From contig NZ_JBHJHQ010000002.1 in NCBI RefSeq assembly GCF_042219825.1, forward strand, positions 558,001 through 622,000: a stretch of DNA of 64,000 nucleotides. The letters are read 5' to 3'. The DNA comes from JBHJHP01 sp042219825 (GTDB taxonomy: Bacteria; Bacteroidota; Bacteroidia; Bacteroidales; UBA5342). The notes beneath the pieces are model-generated. The model was not told where the DNA came from, ran no database searches, and saw nothing but the letters and a program-made list of their open reading frames with translations. A program made the translations under genes and the position numbers. Numbering within the stretch: position 1 is the first letter of the stretch; every line of letters starts with the position of its first letter. Below, one piece after another: positions 52,318 to 60,081 of this stretch.

Positions 52318-52746
52318 ACATTCGGAAGTTTTGATAGTTCAGGTTGTGTTAATGTGAGCATATTAATTTGATATAATCAGTGTAGTTTATTAATTTTTTA
52401 CATAATTGTGCTTAAGTCGCTAATCATGACGAATTCTGCTTTTTACAAAAATGTAACCGGGATTGATGCTACACTAACTTATATGATCTTTACAGTACTG
52501 ATCATTGTTTAATTCACAAATAAAGCCATATTAATAATAATTTCAAGAGTTTAATCAGCAAATAGTTTGCCCTTAAGTTGCTTATTATTTGAAATTTTGT
52601 TAATTATGTATAATTATTCTAGATAAAAATAGAGTTTTACAATCTCTCCGGATAACTCATTGTTGTAAAAAATTTATATGAGTTAAAGAAGTCCTCGGTT
52701 ACCTGTTAAATTGATTACATTATTCTAAAATAAAATTATAACAGAT
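52318..52746 (+). other. 429-bp AT-rich intergenic region
   Basis: No established gene. The only feature is a 28-codon frame at 52426-52512, which starts MTNSAFYKNVTGIDATL and ends with a hydrophobic TYMIFTVLIIV. It could be a tiny membrane peptide or gene debris; there is no clear promoter. Confidence 0.4.
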
Positions 52747-53484
52747 ATGTCGTTAAAGAAAATAATGTACAGAATAATTGCTGTTATAAGTACTTGGTTA
52801 TTTGCATTTAATGGGTACACCCAGGAAATACATAACAAATTTAATATTTCCTTATTTGTGGGTGGTTCAATGTTAGGTGCAAAAAGTAGCTTGGTATCAG
52901 AAATGATAGCTTCCGGTTTTGATGATACATCACCTGGTGGTTGGTTTGGTGGTCCAACAAAACATCCTAATACAACAAAAGTTCCTGTATTTGATTTAGA
53001 GGCCGCTTATTTTTTTTCCGAAAAGGGAGGAATCACCATAAATGGTGGAATGGCAGATAATGTTGAGGTTAATGGATGGGAAGATATTGGTATAGGAAAT
53101 TACTTGTTTTTAAAAAGTGAGTTGTGGTCGTTATCTGTATGTTATACATATCGAACAATTAATCAGCTACATCATTTTTATGCTGGTCCTTCTTATTTTA
53201 AGCATGATGTAAAGGAAACCAGTGTGACGGATAACCCTGAATATAGTTATAATAAATTTGGGGGCTACCTTGCGTATTCTTATCATATGTTGAACAAGGA
53301 AAAATGGTTTTTAGCACTAAAGATTAAATTCAGTTGGACACCGGGGTCCATTGTCGGGCCATACATAAAAGAGCATAGAACCGGTATTGCTACAAGTACA
53401 CCAGAAACCCATACTTCTGTATTCCCGGAAACAAAAATAAACCTAACAGTTATTAATCTGGGGCTTTCAATAGGATTGCAATAG
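52747..53484 (+). CDS. Outer-membrane beta-barrel-like protein of unknown function
   Basis: 245 residues. Signal peptide (IAVISTWLFAFNGYTQ), then alternating strands: KFNISLFVGGSMLGAKSS, WSLSVCYTYRTINQLHHFYAGPSYF, FGGYLAYSYHML and a final INLTVINLGLSIGLQ strand typical of outer-membrane barrels. No specific family recognised. Codon use is more AT-rich than the housekeeping genes, and the DNA downstream is gene debris, so the area may be a site of gain and loss. Confidence 0.7.
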   Translation: MSLKKIMYRIIAVISTWLFAFNGYTQEIHNKFNISLFVGGSMLGAKSSLVSEMIASGFDDTSPGGWFGGPTKHPNTTKVPVFDLEAAYFFSEKGGITINGGMADNVEVNGWEDIGIGNYLFLKSELWSLSVCYTYRTINQLHHFYAGPSYFKHDVKETSVTDNPEYSYNKFGGYLAYSYHMLNKEKWFLALKIKFSWTPGSIVGPYIKEHRTGIATSTPETHTSVFPETKINLTVINLGLSIGLQ

Positions 53485-53550
53485 GTGATGGATGTAAAGA
53501 AATAGTTACAGTTCCCCTTATTTATGAAGTAAGACATCTAATAAAGATGA

Positions 53551-53775
53551 AAGGTATCATACAAATTAAAAGTCGGGATTAACATTTTTAACAAGTGTTG
53601 TTTTTATTTTAATGATAAATTCTGCAAAGTGACAGGTAAAAATAAAATTTATGGTTATGCAATAAATCCTACGTTAGGAATTTATAATATAGCTGGAATG
53701 GTAGGTGGTTTAGAGTTGAACATGTTGAAAAGTGGGTTTATCTATAGTATGGATTTATTTTTAAAAAAATACTGA
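53551..53775 (+). pseudogene. 3' relic of an outer-membrane-protein gene
   Basis: An open frame of 74 codons with no start codon, directly preceded by a TGA in frame. It reads KVSYKLKVGINIFN at its start, AINPTLGIYNIAGMVGGLEL in the middle, and ends SGFIYSMDLFLKKY. This looks like the C-terminal strands of a barrel protein whose 5' part is missing. It is not obviously a copy of the gene just upstream. Confidence 0.5.
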
Positions 53776-53961
53776 AGTTATGAATAGTATGAGAATGATG
53801 ATAGGCAGGTTCAAGGTTAAATCCTTATTCAGGTTTCAATATCAGGCCGGATTGGCTGCTATTTTGGGACGTAAAACTACGTACTGTTCGCCAGAAGAGT
53901 TTTTTGATTCCACTGTTGAGCAATTTATTACGGCAGGTTTGGTATCGAAACTTGGATTTAA

Positions 53962-54057
53962 AATAATTCCGTTATACTTTTTGCCAATAACTATTTTTCA
54001 GAACAGGTAATGATTGTAACCTTGTTTTCAGAGATTCCCTGGATACTAAAGTGCTAA
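53962..54057 (+). pseudogene. 3' relic of a BASS-family transporter gene
   Basis: The frame reads NNSVILFANNYFSEQVMIV then TLFSEIPWILKC and a stop. It aligns with the end of the intact transporter at 51397-52317 (NNGLIILFANNYFSERVMF, TLLSEVPWIL) at about 22 of 29 positions. The remaining upstream part of such a gene is absent. It is the scar of a second, now deleted transporter copy. Confidence 0.72.
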
Positions 54058-54075
54058 TTTCGATATATCAGAAAA

Positions 54076-54723
54076 CTATTTTGAAAGGATAACTTCAAAA
54101 TCTACCGTATCAAATACTGTTGTCAGAATAGATGAATCTACTATGATCTGTTCGTTCGGAATATAGTCCGTATAATTAATGAGAATTTTTAAATTGTTAC
54201 TAACTCCTCCAATAGTTTTTGTAATAAATGATGTATCCTTAAATGCTTTGCAGAATATCTGGTTATTAATAAACCCACTTCTGAATATAACTTGATCATT
54301 AAATATGGGGGTGAAATTAATTTCTAACCATTTAGCGGAATCAATTTTATTAATTATATGTGTTTTAATGTAACCATGGGGAAATAGAACAAGATTGACG
54401 TCCTGGTAAGGCAGGGGTAAACTACCATTATCTTGAAAGTAAGAATCTTTGGTAACAGATAAAGAATATTCATAATCTTTTACCGGACTGTAATGAAGAA
54501 TAAAATGTCCATCGTCATTTGAAAAGACAGAATCTTTTATAATAGAGTAATGGCTTTCTGTAAACCACGAATAGCGCCATTCAAGGAGCTGTATCTTAGC
54601 ATGTTTTATTTTTTCGTAGGTCAGGGCATCACTTATATATGCTTTAACTTCTATCCTGTTTTCAGCCTTTTCACATGAGAAAGAAACAACTATTAAAATA
54701 CTTAATAAAAGTAGCTTATACAT
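54076..54723 (-). CDS. Lipoprotein of unknown function
   Basis: 215 residues. Lipoprotein signal (LLLLSILIVVSFSCEKAE). Mature part beta-rich; ALTYEKIKHAKIQLLEWR and NDDGHFILHYSPVKDYEYSLSVTKDSYF resemble a carboxypeptidase-regulatory-like (transthyretin-type) strand pattern. The remainder is unrecognised. It lies next to relic DNA. Confidence 0.68.
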   Translation of the reverse strand: MYKLLLLSILIVVSFSCEKAENRIEVKAYISDALTYEKIKHAKIQLLEWRYSWFTESHYSIIKDSVFSNDDGHFILHYSPVKDYEYSLSVTKDSYFQDNGSLPLPYQDVNLVLFPHGYIKTHIINKIDSAKWLEINFTPIFNDQVIFRSGFINNQIFCKAFKDTSFITKTIGGVSNNLKILINYTDYIPNEQIIVDSSILTTVFDTVDFEVILSK

Positions 54724-54932
54724 AGTTTTGTATATTTACCTGTCGTTATAATAAATTTACGATAAAAATTGCATGTAATTTAAGTTATTATAAAAAATGT
54801 AATTATGTCTGCTATCCATCCTTTAAAGAGGGTATTACATAACTTCATAATGTCTTTCAGCACATTCTGAGAGATTTATGAAGACATTTACTGTTTTTTC
54901 TCTGGGATCATTCTTTTTTAAACGAAGATTCT

Positions 54933-54940
54933 TAAATTTG
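54933..54940 (+). promoter_or_regulatory. -7 box TAAATTTG for the pentapeptide-repeat gene
   Basis: Exact TAnnTTTG, 18 nt before the ATG at 54959; it rules out the TTG at 54953 as the better start. Confidence 0.65.
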
Positions 54941-54958
54941 AATTAAAATATTTTGGGA

Positions 54959-55531
54959 ATGAGTAAACCTTTGATTGAAGATACAGATTACAGCGGTGTT
55001 AACTTTAACGATGAAATTCTGGAACCTGGCGATTATGAAAACTGCACGTTTCAGAATTGTATTCTTTCAAAACAGGATCTGACAGATTATAATTTTATGG
55101 AGTGTGAGTTTCTTAACTGTGATATGACTGCAGTGAAGCTTGACAATACGGGTTTAAAAAGCATAAAGTTTACCGGATGTAAATTGTTGGGTGTTCGGTT
55201 TGAAGTCTGCAATCCATTTGCTTTGGCAATGACATTCCAGAGGTGTATTTTAAATCTGACGTCATTTCATGGGATGAACCTTAAGAATAGTTCTTTCTAT
55301 ACCTGTAATCTGATTGAAACTGATTTTTCTGAAGCGGATCTGTCAGGCATTATTATTCGCGACTGTAATCTCTCTAATGCATTATTCGACCGGACCAACC
55401 TTCAAAAGGCAGATCTGAAAAAATCGTTCAATTTTATCATTGACCCGGAAGAAAACAACATTAAAAATGCAAAGTTCTCAGTGGACAGTATTACCGGTTT
55501 GTTGGACAAATATGACATCATTATCGATTAG
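54959..55531 (+). CDS. Pentapeptide-repeat protein (Qnr-like fold)
   Basis: 190 residues. Repeating A(D/N)LxX-type pentapeptides through most of the chain: YENCTFQNCILSKQDLTDYN, MECEFLNCDMTAVKLDN, LKNSSFYTCNLIETDFSEAD, IIRDCNLSNALFDRTNLQKADL. These form a right-handed quadrilateral beta-helix. Length and a break near residue 75-80 resemble Qnr/McbG proteins that mimic DNA and protect gyrase, but many relatives have unknown roles. Cytoplasmic. Confidence 0.87.
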   Translation: MSKPLIEDTDYSGVNFNDEILEPGDYENCTFQNCILSKQDLTDYNFMECEFLNCDMTAVKLDNTGLKSIKFTGCKLLGVRFEVCNPFALAMTFQRCILNLTSFHGMNLKNSSFYTCNLIETDFSEADLSGIIIRDCNLSNALFDRTNLQKADLKKSFNFIIDPEENNIKNAKFSVDSITGLLDKYDIIID

Positions 55532-55723
55532 GTTTTTATGTTCTGATTTTTAAAAACTAAGGGCTGTAAGCCATTCCTGATACATAGCATACTTATTCAC
55601 ATACCTCTAATTGTATACTCAATATATTGATATTCTGCATTAAAGAAATATTTCTGTAATTTAGAAGCATTATGAATTGCTAATACCTGACTTTTAGTGT
55701 GTTATCGTCATGATTTTTTCACA
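55532..55723. other. Intergenic region upstream of the hydrogenase locus
   Basis: AT-rich, about 190 bp before the promoter. No gene, clear operator or Rex-type palindrome was seen by eye. Confidence 0.4.
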
Positions 55724-55731
55724 TATCTTTG
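55724..55731 (+). promoter_or_regulatory. -7 box TATCTTTG for the hydrogenase locus
   Basis: Exact TAnnTTTG, 53 nt before the first ATG at 55785. The following leader contains AAAAGGATTGAAATTTG, a usable ribosome-binding site. No good -33 element, which may mean an activator is needed. Confidence 0.6.
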
Positions 55732-55784
55732 CGGAAAATTTGCATCGGGTGTATGTTGATGTTGTTTAAAAGGATTGAAATTTG

Positions 55785-56129
55785 ATGAAATTATCTGATG
55801 TTATAGAAGTGCTGGATGCCAGGGTGGTGTGTGGTGGTGATATGTTAAACAGGGAGGTCCGGTTTGGATTTGCATCTGATATGATGAGCGATGTGTTGAC
55901 GCTGGATACAGACAATATGATTCTTATAACAGGTCTGGCTAATCTGCAAACCATCAGAACCGCAGAAATGGCAGATATATCACAGATAATTTTTGTCCGT
56001 AACAAAGCAGTGACACCAGAAATGTGTGAGCTGGCCAAAGAAAACAACATGGTTCTGTTGTCTTCTACCAAATCAATGTTCAGGGCAGTGGGAATGTTAT
56101 ATAAGGCAGGATTGGAACCAATATATTAG
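55785..56129 (+). CDS. DRTGG-domain protein 1 of the hydrogenase locus
   Basis: 114 residues: MKLSDVIEVLDARVVCGGDML, ASDMMSDVLTLDTDNMILITGLANLQ, TAEMADISQIIFVRNKAVTPEMCELAKENNMVLLSS, SMFRAVGMLYKAGL. This is a stand-alone DRTGG domain, the small ligand- or protein-binding fold otherwise attached to CBS domains or phosphotransacetylases. The paralogue at 57913 shares the plan. It is the first gene of the locus, 4 nt before the next ATG. Role inferred as regulatory or assembly; unproven. Confidence 0.85.
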   Translation: MKLSDVIEVLDARVVCGGDMLNREVRFGFASDMMSDVLTLDTDNMILITGLANLQTIRTAEMADISQIIFVRNKAVTPEMCELAKENNMVLLSSTKSMFRAVGMLYKAGLEPIY

Positions 56130-56133
56130 AAGG

Positions 56134-56547
56134 ATGCACTTTGAGTTTAAGGTAACAGGAGGTGATTTTACACAGGCAGGGAAAGCTTCGAGTGAGGTGA
56201 AGAAAATCCTCAAGCAGCTTGGTGTGGATCATAAAATAATTAAACGTACTGTTATTGCCTTATACGAAGCCGAAGTAAATATTGCAGCGCATGCCCATAA
56301 AGGGGCAATTAAAGTGGATATCGATCCGGATGTGATAAAGCTTGTTTTGCAGGATGAGGGACCCGGTATACCGGATATTCCACTGGCTATGACCAAAGGT
56401 TTTTCCACGGCATCAAAGGCAGTGCGGGAAATGGGTTTTGGTGCCGGAATGGGCTTGCCGAACATTCAGGAAAATGTGGATGAACTGAAAATAAATTCTG
56501 AAGTAGGTGTAGGAACAACACTGGAATTAACAAATTATATCAGGTGA
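56134..56547 (+). CDS. GHKL ATPase, anti-sigma-factor (RsbW/RsbT)-like
   Basis: 137 residues from the ATG at 56134. One HATPase domain: N box ALYEAEVNIAAHAHKG, G1 box LQDEGPGIPDI, G2 box GFGAGMGLPNIQ and ending VGTTLELTNYI. It resembles serine-kinase anti-sigma factors, and has no sensor or phosphoacceptor domain. A partner could be a DRTGG protein or the iron-sulphur protein encoded next, whose start overlaps its stop by 4 nt. Confidence 0.87.
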   Translation: MHFEFKVTGGDFTQAGKASSEVKKILKQLGVDHKIIKRTVIALYEAEVNIAAHAHKGAIKVDIDPDVIKLVLQDEGPGIPDIPLAMTKGFSTASKAVREMGFGAGMGLPNIQENVDELKINSEVGVGTTLELTNYIR

Positions 56548-57926
56548 AAGGATTTTTTCATGCCATAGAAATAGATTATAACAAATGTATTGGCTGTGCA
56601 CATTGTATGAAAGCCTGTCCGACTGAAGCTATTCGTATTGTTAACGGAAAGGCTCATCTGAGTGCAGAACGCTGCGTGGATTGCGGCGAATGCTTCAGGG
56701 TTTGTCCGGTAGATGCATATTCTGTGGTGCACGATGACATGGAGACTATGATGCAGTTCGACTGCCGTGTTGCATTAATCCCTTCCGTTTTTTACGGACA
56801 ATTTCCTTCAGCTGTTCCTCCAAAACTTGTCCGAAAACTAATGAAGAATATTGGCTTCACACATATTTATGGTATTGAAGCCGGAGTGAACCTTTTGCGT
56901 GACCAGATTAATAAACAGGTGGAAAAGTCAGACGTTAAGCCTTTAATTTCATCTTTTTGTCCGGCAGTGGTCAGAACTATTCAGGTGAAATTTCCGTCTT
57001 TGGTTGACAATATTATTCATTTGAAAGCACCTGCTGATATTGCTGCAGAGTATTACCGTGAAAAGCTTCATGAAGAAGGAAATGAAAAACATAAAATCGG
57101 TATTTTTTACCTTACGCCTTGTGCCGCTAAAATAGCTGCTATTAAAAGTCCTGTTGGAGAAGAAAAATCACAGATAGACGGCGTCATAAATATTAATACG
57201 GTCTACAATAAACTGGTTAAGATAATAAAAACCGAAAATCCACCCATACCGGATGAAGTAGAGGAAAATATCCTGGATGATATCTCTATTCGATGGCCTT
57301 TGACCAATGGTGAAGCTAAACATATTCATGGTCGCTCATTATCTATCGATGGGATACGTAATACGAACGCCTTTCTCGAAAAAGTGGAAAATGATGAGAT
57401 GAACAGTGTTAACTTTCTGGAATTACGCATGTGCGACGAATCGTGTGCCGGAGGTATTCTGAATTGTGATAACAGGTTTTTAATTGTGGAAAGGCTCAAT
57501 AACAGGGTGAAGGAACATCGTGATCGTTTTCAGGAAAAAAATGGTCCAACGGTAAGAAATTTTGATGACAAGGCGGATTATCTCACTGAGCGAATCTTTC
57601 TGAATCAACCCATTGAGCCCCGAAGCATTGTGCTTGATGCAGACATGGTAAAAGCCATGAAAAAAATGCAGCGGGCCAGAGATCTGATGTGTTATCTGCC
57701 TGGGATTGATTGTGGAGCCTGTGGTGCGCCTACCTGTCGTGCCCTGGCAGAAGATATTGTAAACAGGACAGCCAATCTTTCTCACTGTATTTTCATGCAA
57801 CGCCAAATGGAAAAACATAAAAAGCTGAGCCCGGATCATGCCATTAAGATTATTGAAAAAGTCTGGGGAAAATCAAGACTGGACAAAGACTGTACGAAAA
57901 AAGGAGCCAAAAATGAAAATATCTGA
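56544..57926 (+). CDS. [FeFe]-hydrogenase-like iron-sulphur protein (putative H2/redox sensor)
   Basis: 460 residues. Two ferredoxin [4Fe-4S] motifs (CIGCAHCMKACP, CVDCGECFRVCP), an H-cluster-like domain, and a C-terminal four-Cys FeS domain (GIDCGACGAPTCRAL). The H-cluster loops are altered: SSFCPAVV in place of TSCCPAW, TPCAAKIAAI in place of MPCxxKK, and LRMCDESCAGG in place of the MxCPGGCxxGGG loop. The four cluster-ligand cysteines remain but the proton-relay Cys is Phe. It is likely a non-catalytic or sensory relative, as found beside HydABC in Thermotoga and clostridia. The start is GTG at 56544, overlapping the ATPase gene. Confidence 0.85.
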   Translation: MKGFFHAIEIDYNKCIGCAHCMKACPTEAIRIVNGKAHLSAERCVDCGECFRVCPVDAYSVVHDDMETMMQFDCRVALIPSVFYGQFPSAVPPKLVRKLMKNIGFTHIYGIEAGVNLLRDQINKQVEKSDVKPLISSFCPAVVRTIQVKFPSLVDNIIHLKAPADIAAEYYREKLHEEGNEKHKIGIFYLTPCAAKIAAIKSPVGEEKSQIDGVININTVYNKLVKIIKTENPPIPDEVEENILDDISIRWPLTNGEAKHIHGRSLSIDGIRNTNAFLEKVENDEMNSVNFLELRMCDESCAGGILNCDNRFLIVERLNNRVKEHRDRFQEKNGPTVRNFDDKADYLTERIFLNQPIEPRSIVLDADMVKAMKKMQRARDLMCYLPGIDCGACGAPTCRALAEDIVNRTANLSHCIFMQRQMEKHKKLSPDHAIKIIEKVWGKSRLDKDCTKKGAKNENI

Positions 57927-58245
57927 TATAAAGAAAGCATTGAATCTCTCTGTTTATGCAGGAGAAGAAAATCTTGATAATCCGGTTAACGGCGGATATG
58001 TATCCGATTTGTTATCGGACGTCATGGGAAATGTAGAAGAAGATTCTGTTTGGATCACCATACAAAATCATAAAAACGTGGTGGCTATTGCCACCTTAAG
58101 GGAAGTGGCTGCGGTTATTCTGGCAAAGGGAATAGAACCGGATGAAGAAATGCTGCATTTTGCTAAAGAGGAAGGTTTGCCGGTTCTGGGATCAACCGAA
58201 GAAGTATTTCCGCTGAGTGGAAAATTATACAAGCTGATTAAATAA
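57913..58245 (+). CDS. DRTGG-domain protein 2 of the hydrogenase locus
   Basis: 110 residues from the ATG at 57913, which follows a strong AAGGAG ribosome-binding site at 57901 inside the end of the preceding gene; the frame can be extended upstream but that lacks support. MKISDIKKALNLSVYAGEENL, GYVSDLLSDVMGNVEEDSVWITIQNHKNV, LREVAAVILAKGIEPDEEMLHFAKEEGLPVLGS. Paralogue of the protein at 55785; the two may form a heterodimer. An 84-bp repeat-bearing gap follows. Confidence 0.85.
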   Translation: MKISDIKKALNLSVYAGEENLDNPVNGGYVSDLLSDVMGNVEEDSVWITIQNHKNVVAIATLREVAAVILAKGIEPDEEMLHFAKEEGLPVLGSTEEVFPLSGKLYKLIK

Positions 58246-58250
58246 AGAAA

Positions 58251-58323
58251 CAAGACACAAGTATCAAGACGCAAGACATGCGATAATCTTGATTCCTGAT
58301 ACTTGATACTTGATACCTGATAC
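58251..58323. repeat. Heptamer repeat array inside the hydrogenase locus
   Basis: Four CAAGAxx-type heptamers (CAAGACA, CAAGTAT, CAAGACG, CAAGACA) at 58251-58278, a 10-bp centre, then five TTGATAC-type heptamers at 58289-58323. CAAGTATCAAG and CTTGATACTTG are perfect inverse repeats, so the RNA could fold. Same repeat type as at 40006-40108. Confidence 0.75.
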
Positions 58324-58329
58324 TATAAA

Positions 58330-59103
58330 ATGAAAACACTAAGGATTGATCTCCATATTCATTCGGTACTTTCACCATGTGGTGAACTGGAGATGAGTCC
58401 TGCCAATATAATTTCAGAAGCACAGGTCAGAGGACTTGATATCATTGCGATTACTGATCATAACTCCACCAGACAGGCGGGCGTGATCAGGGAAATGGGA
58501 AAGCAGATTGGAATTAAAGTCTTGTACGGTGCGGAGGTTACAACACGTGAAGATGTTCATGTGCTGTGTCTGTTTCAAAACAAGGAACTGGCAGGTGAGT
58601 TTCAGGTTTACCTGGATGAGCATTTGCCAGATATAAAAAATAAGGAACATGTGTTTGGTTTTCAGGTGGCAGTAGATGCAGAAGAACACATTATTCATAA
58701 TGAGAAACGGCTGCTTTTATCGGCCATTGATCAAAGTATTGAGGATGTGGAAACGAAGGTTCACAGTTTGGGAGGATTGTTTATCCCGGCACACGTGGAT
58801 CGTCAGGCATACGGACTGTATGCTCAGCTGGGGATAATGCCACAGGGATTGAAAGTGGATGCACTGGAGTTTTCCTACAATACGAAAGATAACGTACTGA
58901 AAAGGAAATATCCGGAAAGTGCTGATCATGTTTTACTGACCTCTTCCGATGCACACCGGGTGAACGATATTGGCCGGGCAGTGACTCTGATAAAAGCTAA
59001 AAAACCTACATTCAGGGAGCTGAAAAAGGCCTTGAGAAATGAGAAAGGACGTCATGTGATTGGGTTTGAATATGAAGATGAACAGGTAGGATTTCAGGTG
59101 TGA
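58330..59103 (+). CDS. PHP-domain phosphoesterase of the hydrogenase locus
   Basis: 257 residues. PHP metal ligands are complete: DLHIHSVLSPCGELEM, AITDHNSTRQAG, GAEVTTREDVHVLCLF, FIPAHVDRQAYG and LTSSDAHRVNDIGRA. PHP proteins use two or three metals to hydrolyse phosphoesters (histidinol phosphate, nucleic acid 3' ends, nucleotide second messengers). PHP genes recur in this neighbourhood of HydABC loci in anaerobes; the substrate is unknown. Overlaps the next gene by 4 nt. Confidence 0.9.
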   Translation: MKTLRIDLHIHSVLSPCGELEMSPANIISEAQVRGLDIIAITDHNSTRQAGVIREMGKQIGIKVLYGAEVTTREDVHVLCLFQNKELAGEFQVYLDEHLPDIKNKEHVFGFQVAVDAEEHIIHNEKRLLLSAIDQSIEDVETKVHSLGGLFIPAHVDRQAYGLYAQLGIMPQGLKVDALEFSYNTKDNVLKRKYPESADHVLLTSSDAHRVNDIGRAVTLIKAKKPTFRELKKALRNEKGRHVIGFEYEDEQVGFQV

Positions 59104-59639
59104 AAGACATTGCATCACATATACTTGATATAACCGAAAACTCAGTGCGGGCAAAAGCTACACTGGTTTATATTTCGCTGGAAAAGGATATAACCAGGGA
59201 TACACTTGTACTGGAGATTAAGGATGACGGCATTGGAATGGATGCTGACATAGTGAAAAATCTGACGAATCCGTTTTATACAACGCGTAAAACAAGGAAA
59301 GTAGGGTTGGGCATACCGCTTTTGGTGCAGAACTGTGAGATTAGTGGAGGCACTGTAGACATAAAAAGTGTACCGGGCAAAGGAACCGAACTAAAGGCAA
59401 CGTTTGGCTTGTCACACATCGATCGTCCGCCCGAAGGTGAAATAGATGATGTGTTTGTCAATATTGCGACGGGGTATCCTGAGGTAGACTTTATCATGAC
59501 TTACACGTCTGAAAAGGGCGATTTTATATTCGATACAAGGGAAGTAAAGCAGCTTTTTGAAGGACTGCCGATAAACGACCTTGATGTGGTAATGGGCTTA
59601 AAAGAAATAGTGAAGAATAACATAAAAGAACTAAAATAA
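59100..59639 (+). CDS. GHKL ATPase of the hydrogenase locus, with extra C-terminal domain
   Basis: 179 residues with a GTG start at 59100 that overlaps the PHP stop. HATPase domain 1-105: N box HILDITENSVRAKATLV, G1 box IKDDGIGMDADIV, FYTTRKTRKVGLGIPLLVQN (G2) and GKGTELKATFGLSHID. A further ~70 residues (VFVNIATGYPEVDFIMTYTSEKGDFIFDTREVKQL) form an unrecognised domain. Histidine-kinase-like ATPase without dimerisation or His domain, so a Ser kinase or ATP switch is more likely. Confidence 0.87.
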   Translation: MKDIASHILDITENSVRAKATLVYISLEKDITRDTLVLEIKDDGIGMDADIVKNLTNPFYTTRKTRKVGLGIPLLVQNCEISGGTVDIKSVPGKGTELKATFGLSHIDRPPEGEIDDVFVNIATGYPEVDFIMTYTSEKGDFIFDTREVKQLFEGLPINDLDVVMGLKEIVKNNIKELK

Positions 59640-59674
59640 TTATCTAACAATCTTAAAAAAACTGTCAGTTAGCT

Positions 59675-60070
59675 ATGACAAAAGTTAAAACTCTCGATGA
59701 TTTAAAAAAGCTCAGGGAAAACCTTCAGAACAAGATGGATATGAGGGAAAAAGGGCTGAATCCTGAAAAGGTAGTGCAGGTAAAAGTCGCAATGGCAACC
59801 TGTGGCATTGCTTCAGGAGCACGTGAAACGATGAACTTTTTCATCTCAGCTCTGAAAAAGCGCCAGATTGATGCTGTAGTAACCCAGACCGGTTGTATGG
59901 GCTATTGCTATGCTGAGCCTACCGTTGAAGTAACCATCCCGGGGAAGGAACCGGTCGTATTCGGACATGTGGATATGTCGAAGGCTGATGATATCATAGA
60001 AACCTACATTAAAGGTGGTCAGCTTGTGGATGGCGTTATTCCGGTTTCGTATAAAAATATTCAGGAATAG
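59675..60070 (+). CDS. Thioredoxin-like [2Fe-2S] ferredoxin of the hydrogenase locus
   Basis: 131 residues. A thioredoxin-like [2Fe-2S] fold with cysteines in VAMATCGIASGARE, then TQTGCMGYCYAEP, and the end FGHVDMSKADDIIETYIKGG. It matches the N-terminal domain of the next gene product (HydB) and the C-terminal half of NuoE. It may shuttle electrons between the sensor module and HydB. 11 nt before hydB. Confidence 0.9.
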   Translation: MTKVKTLDDLKKLRENLQNKMDMREKGLNPEKVVQVKVAMATCGIASGARETMNFFISALKKRQIDAVVTQTGCMGYCYAEPTVEVTIPGKEPVVFGHVDMSKADDIIETYIKGGQLVDGVIPVSYKNIQE

Positions 60071-60081
60071 GAGGACCCGGA

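Noticed and set aside
53780..54010. 76-codon forward frame after the barrel-protein relic
   Set aside because: Its end is a shifted reading of the BASS transporter relic (53962-54057), so it is a chance frame through gene debris.
55532..55784. Rex-type redox operator upstream of the hydrogenase locus
   Set aside because: No TTGTTAA-type palindrome could be found by eye in the promoter region.
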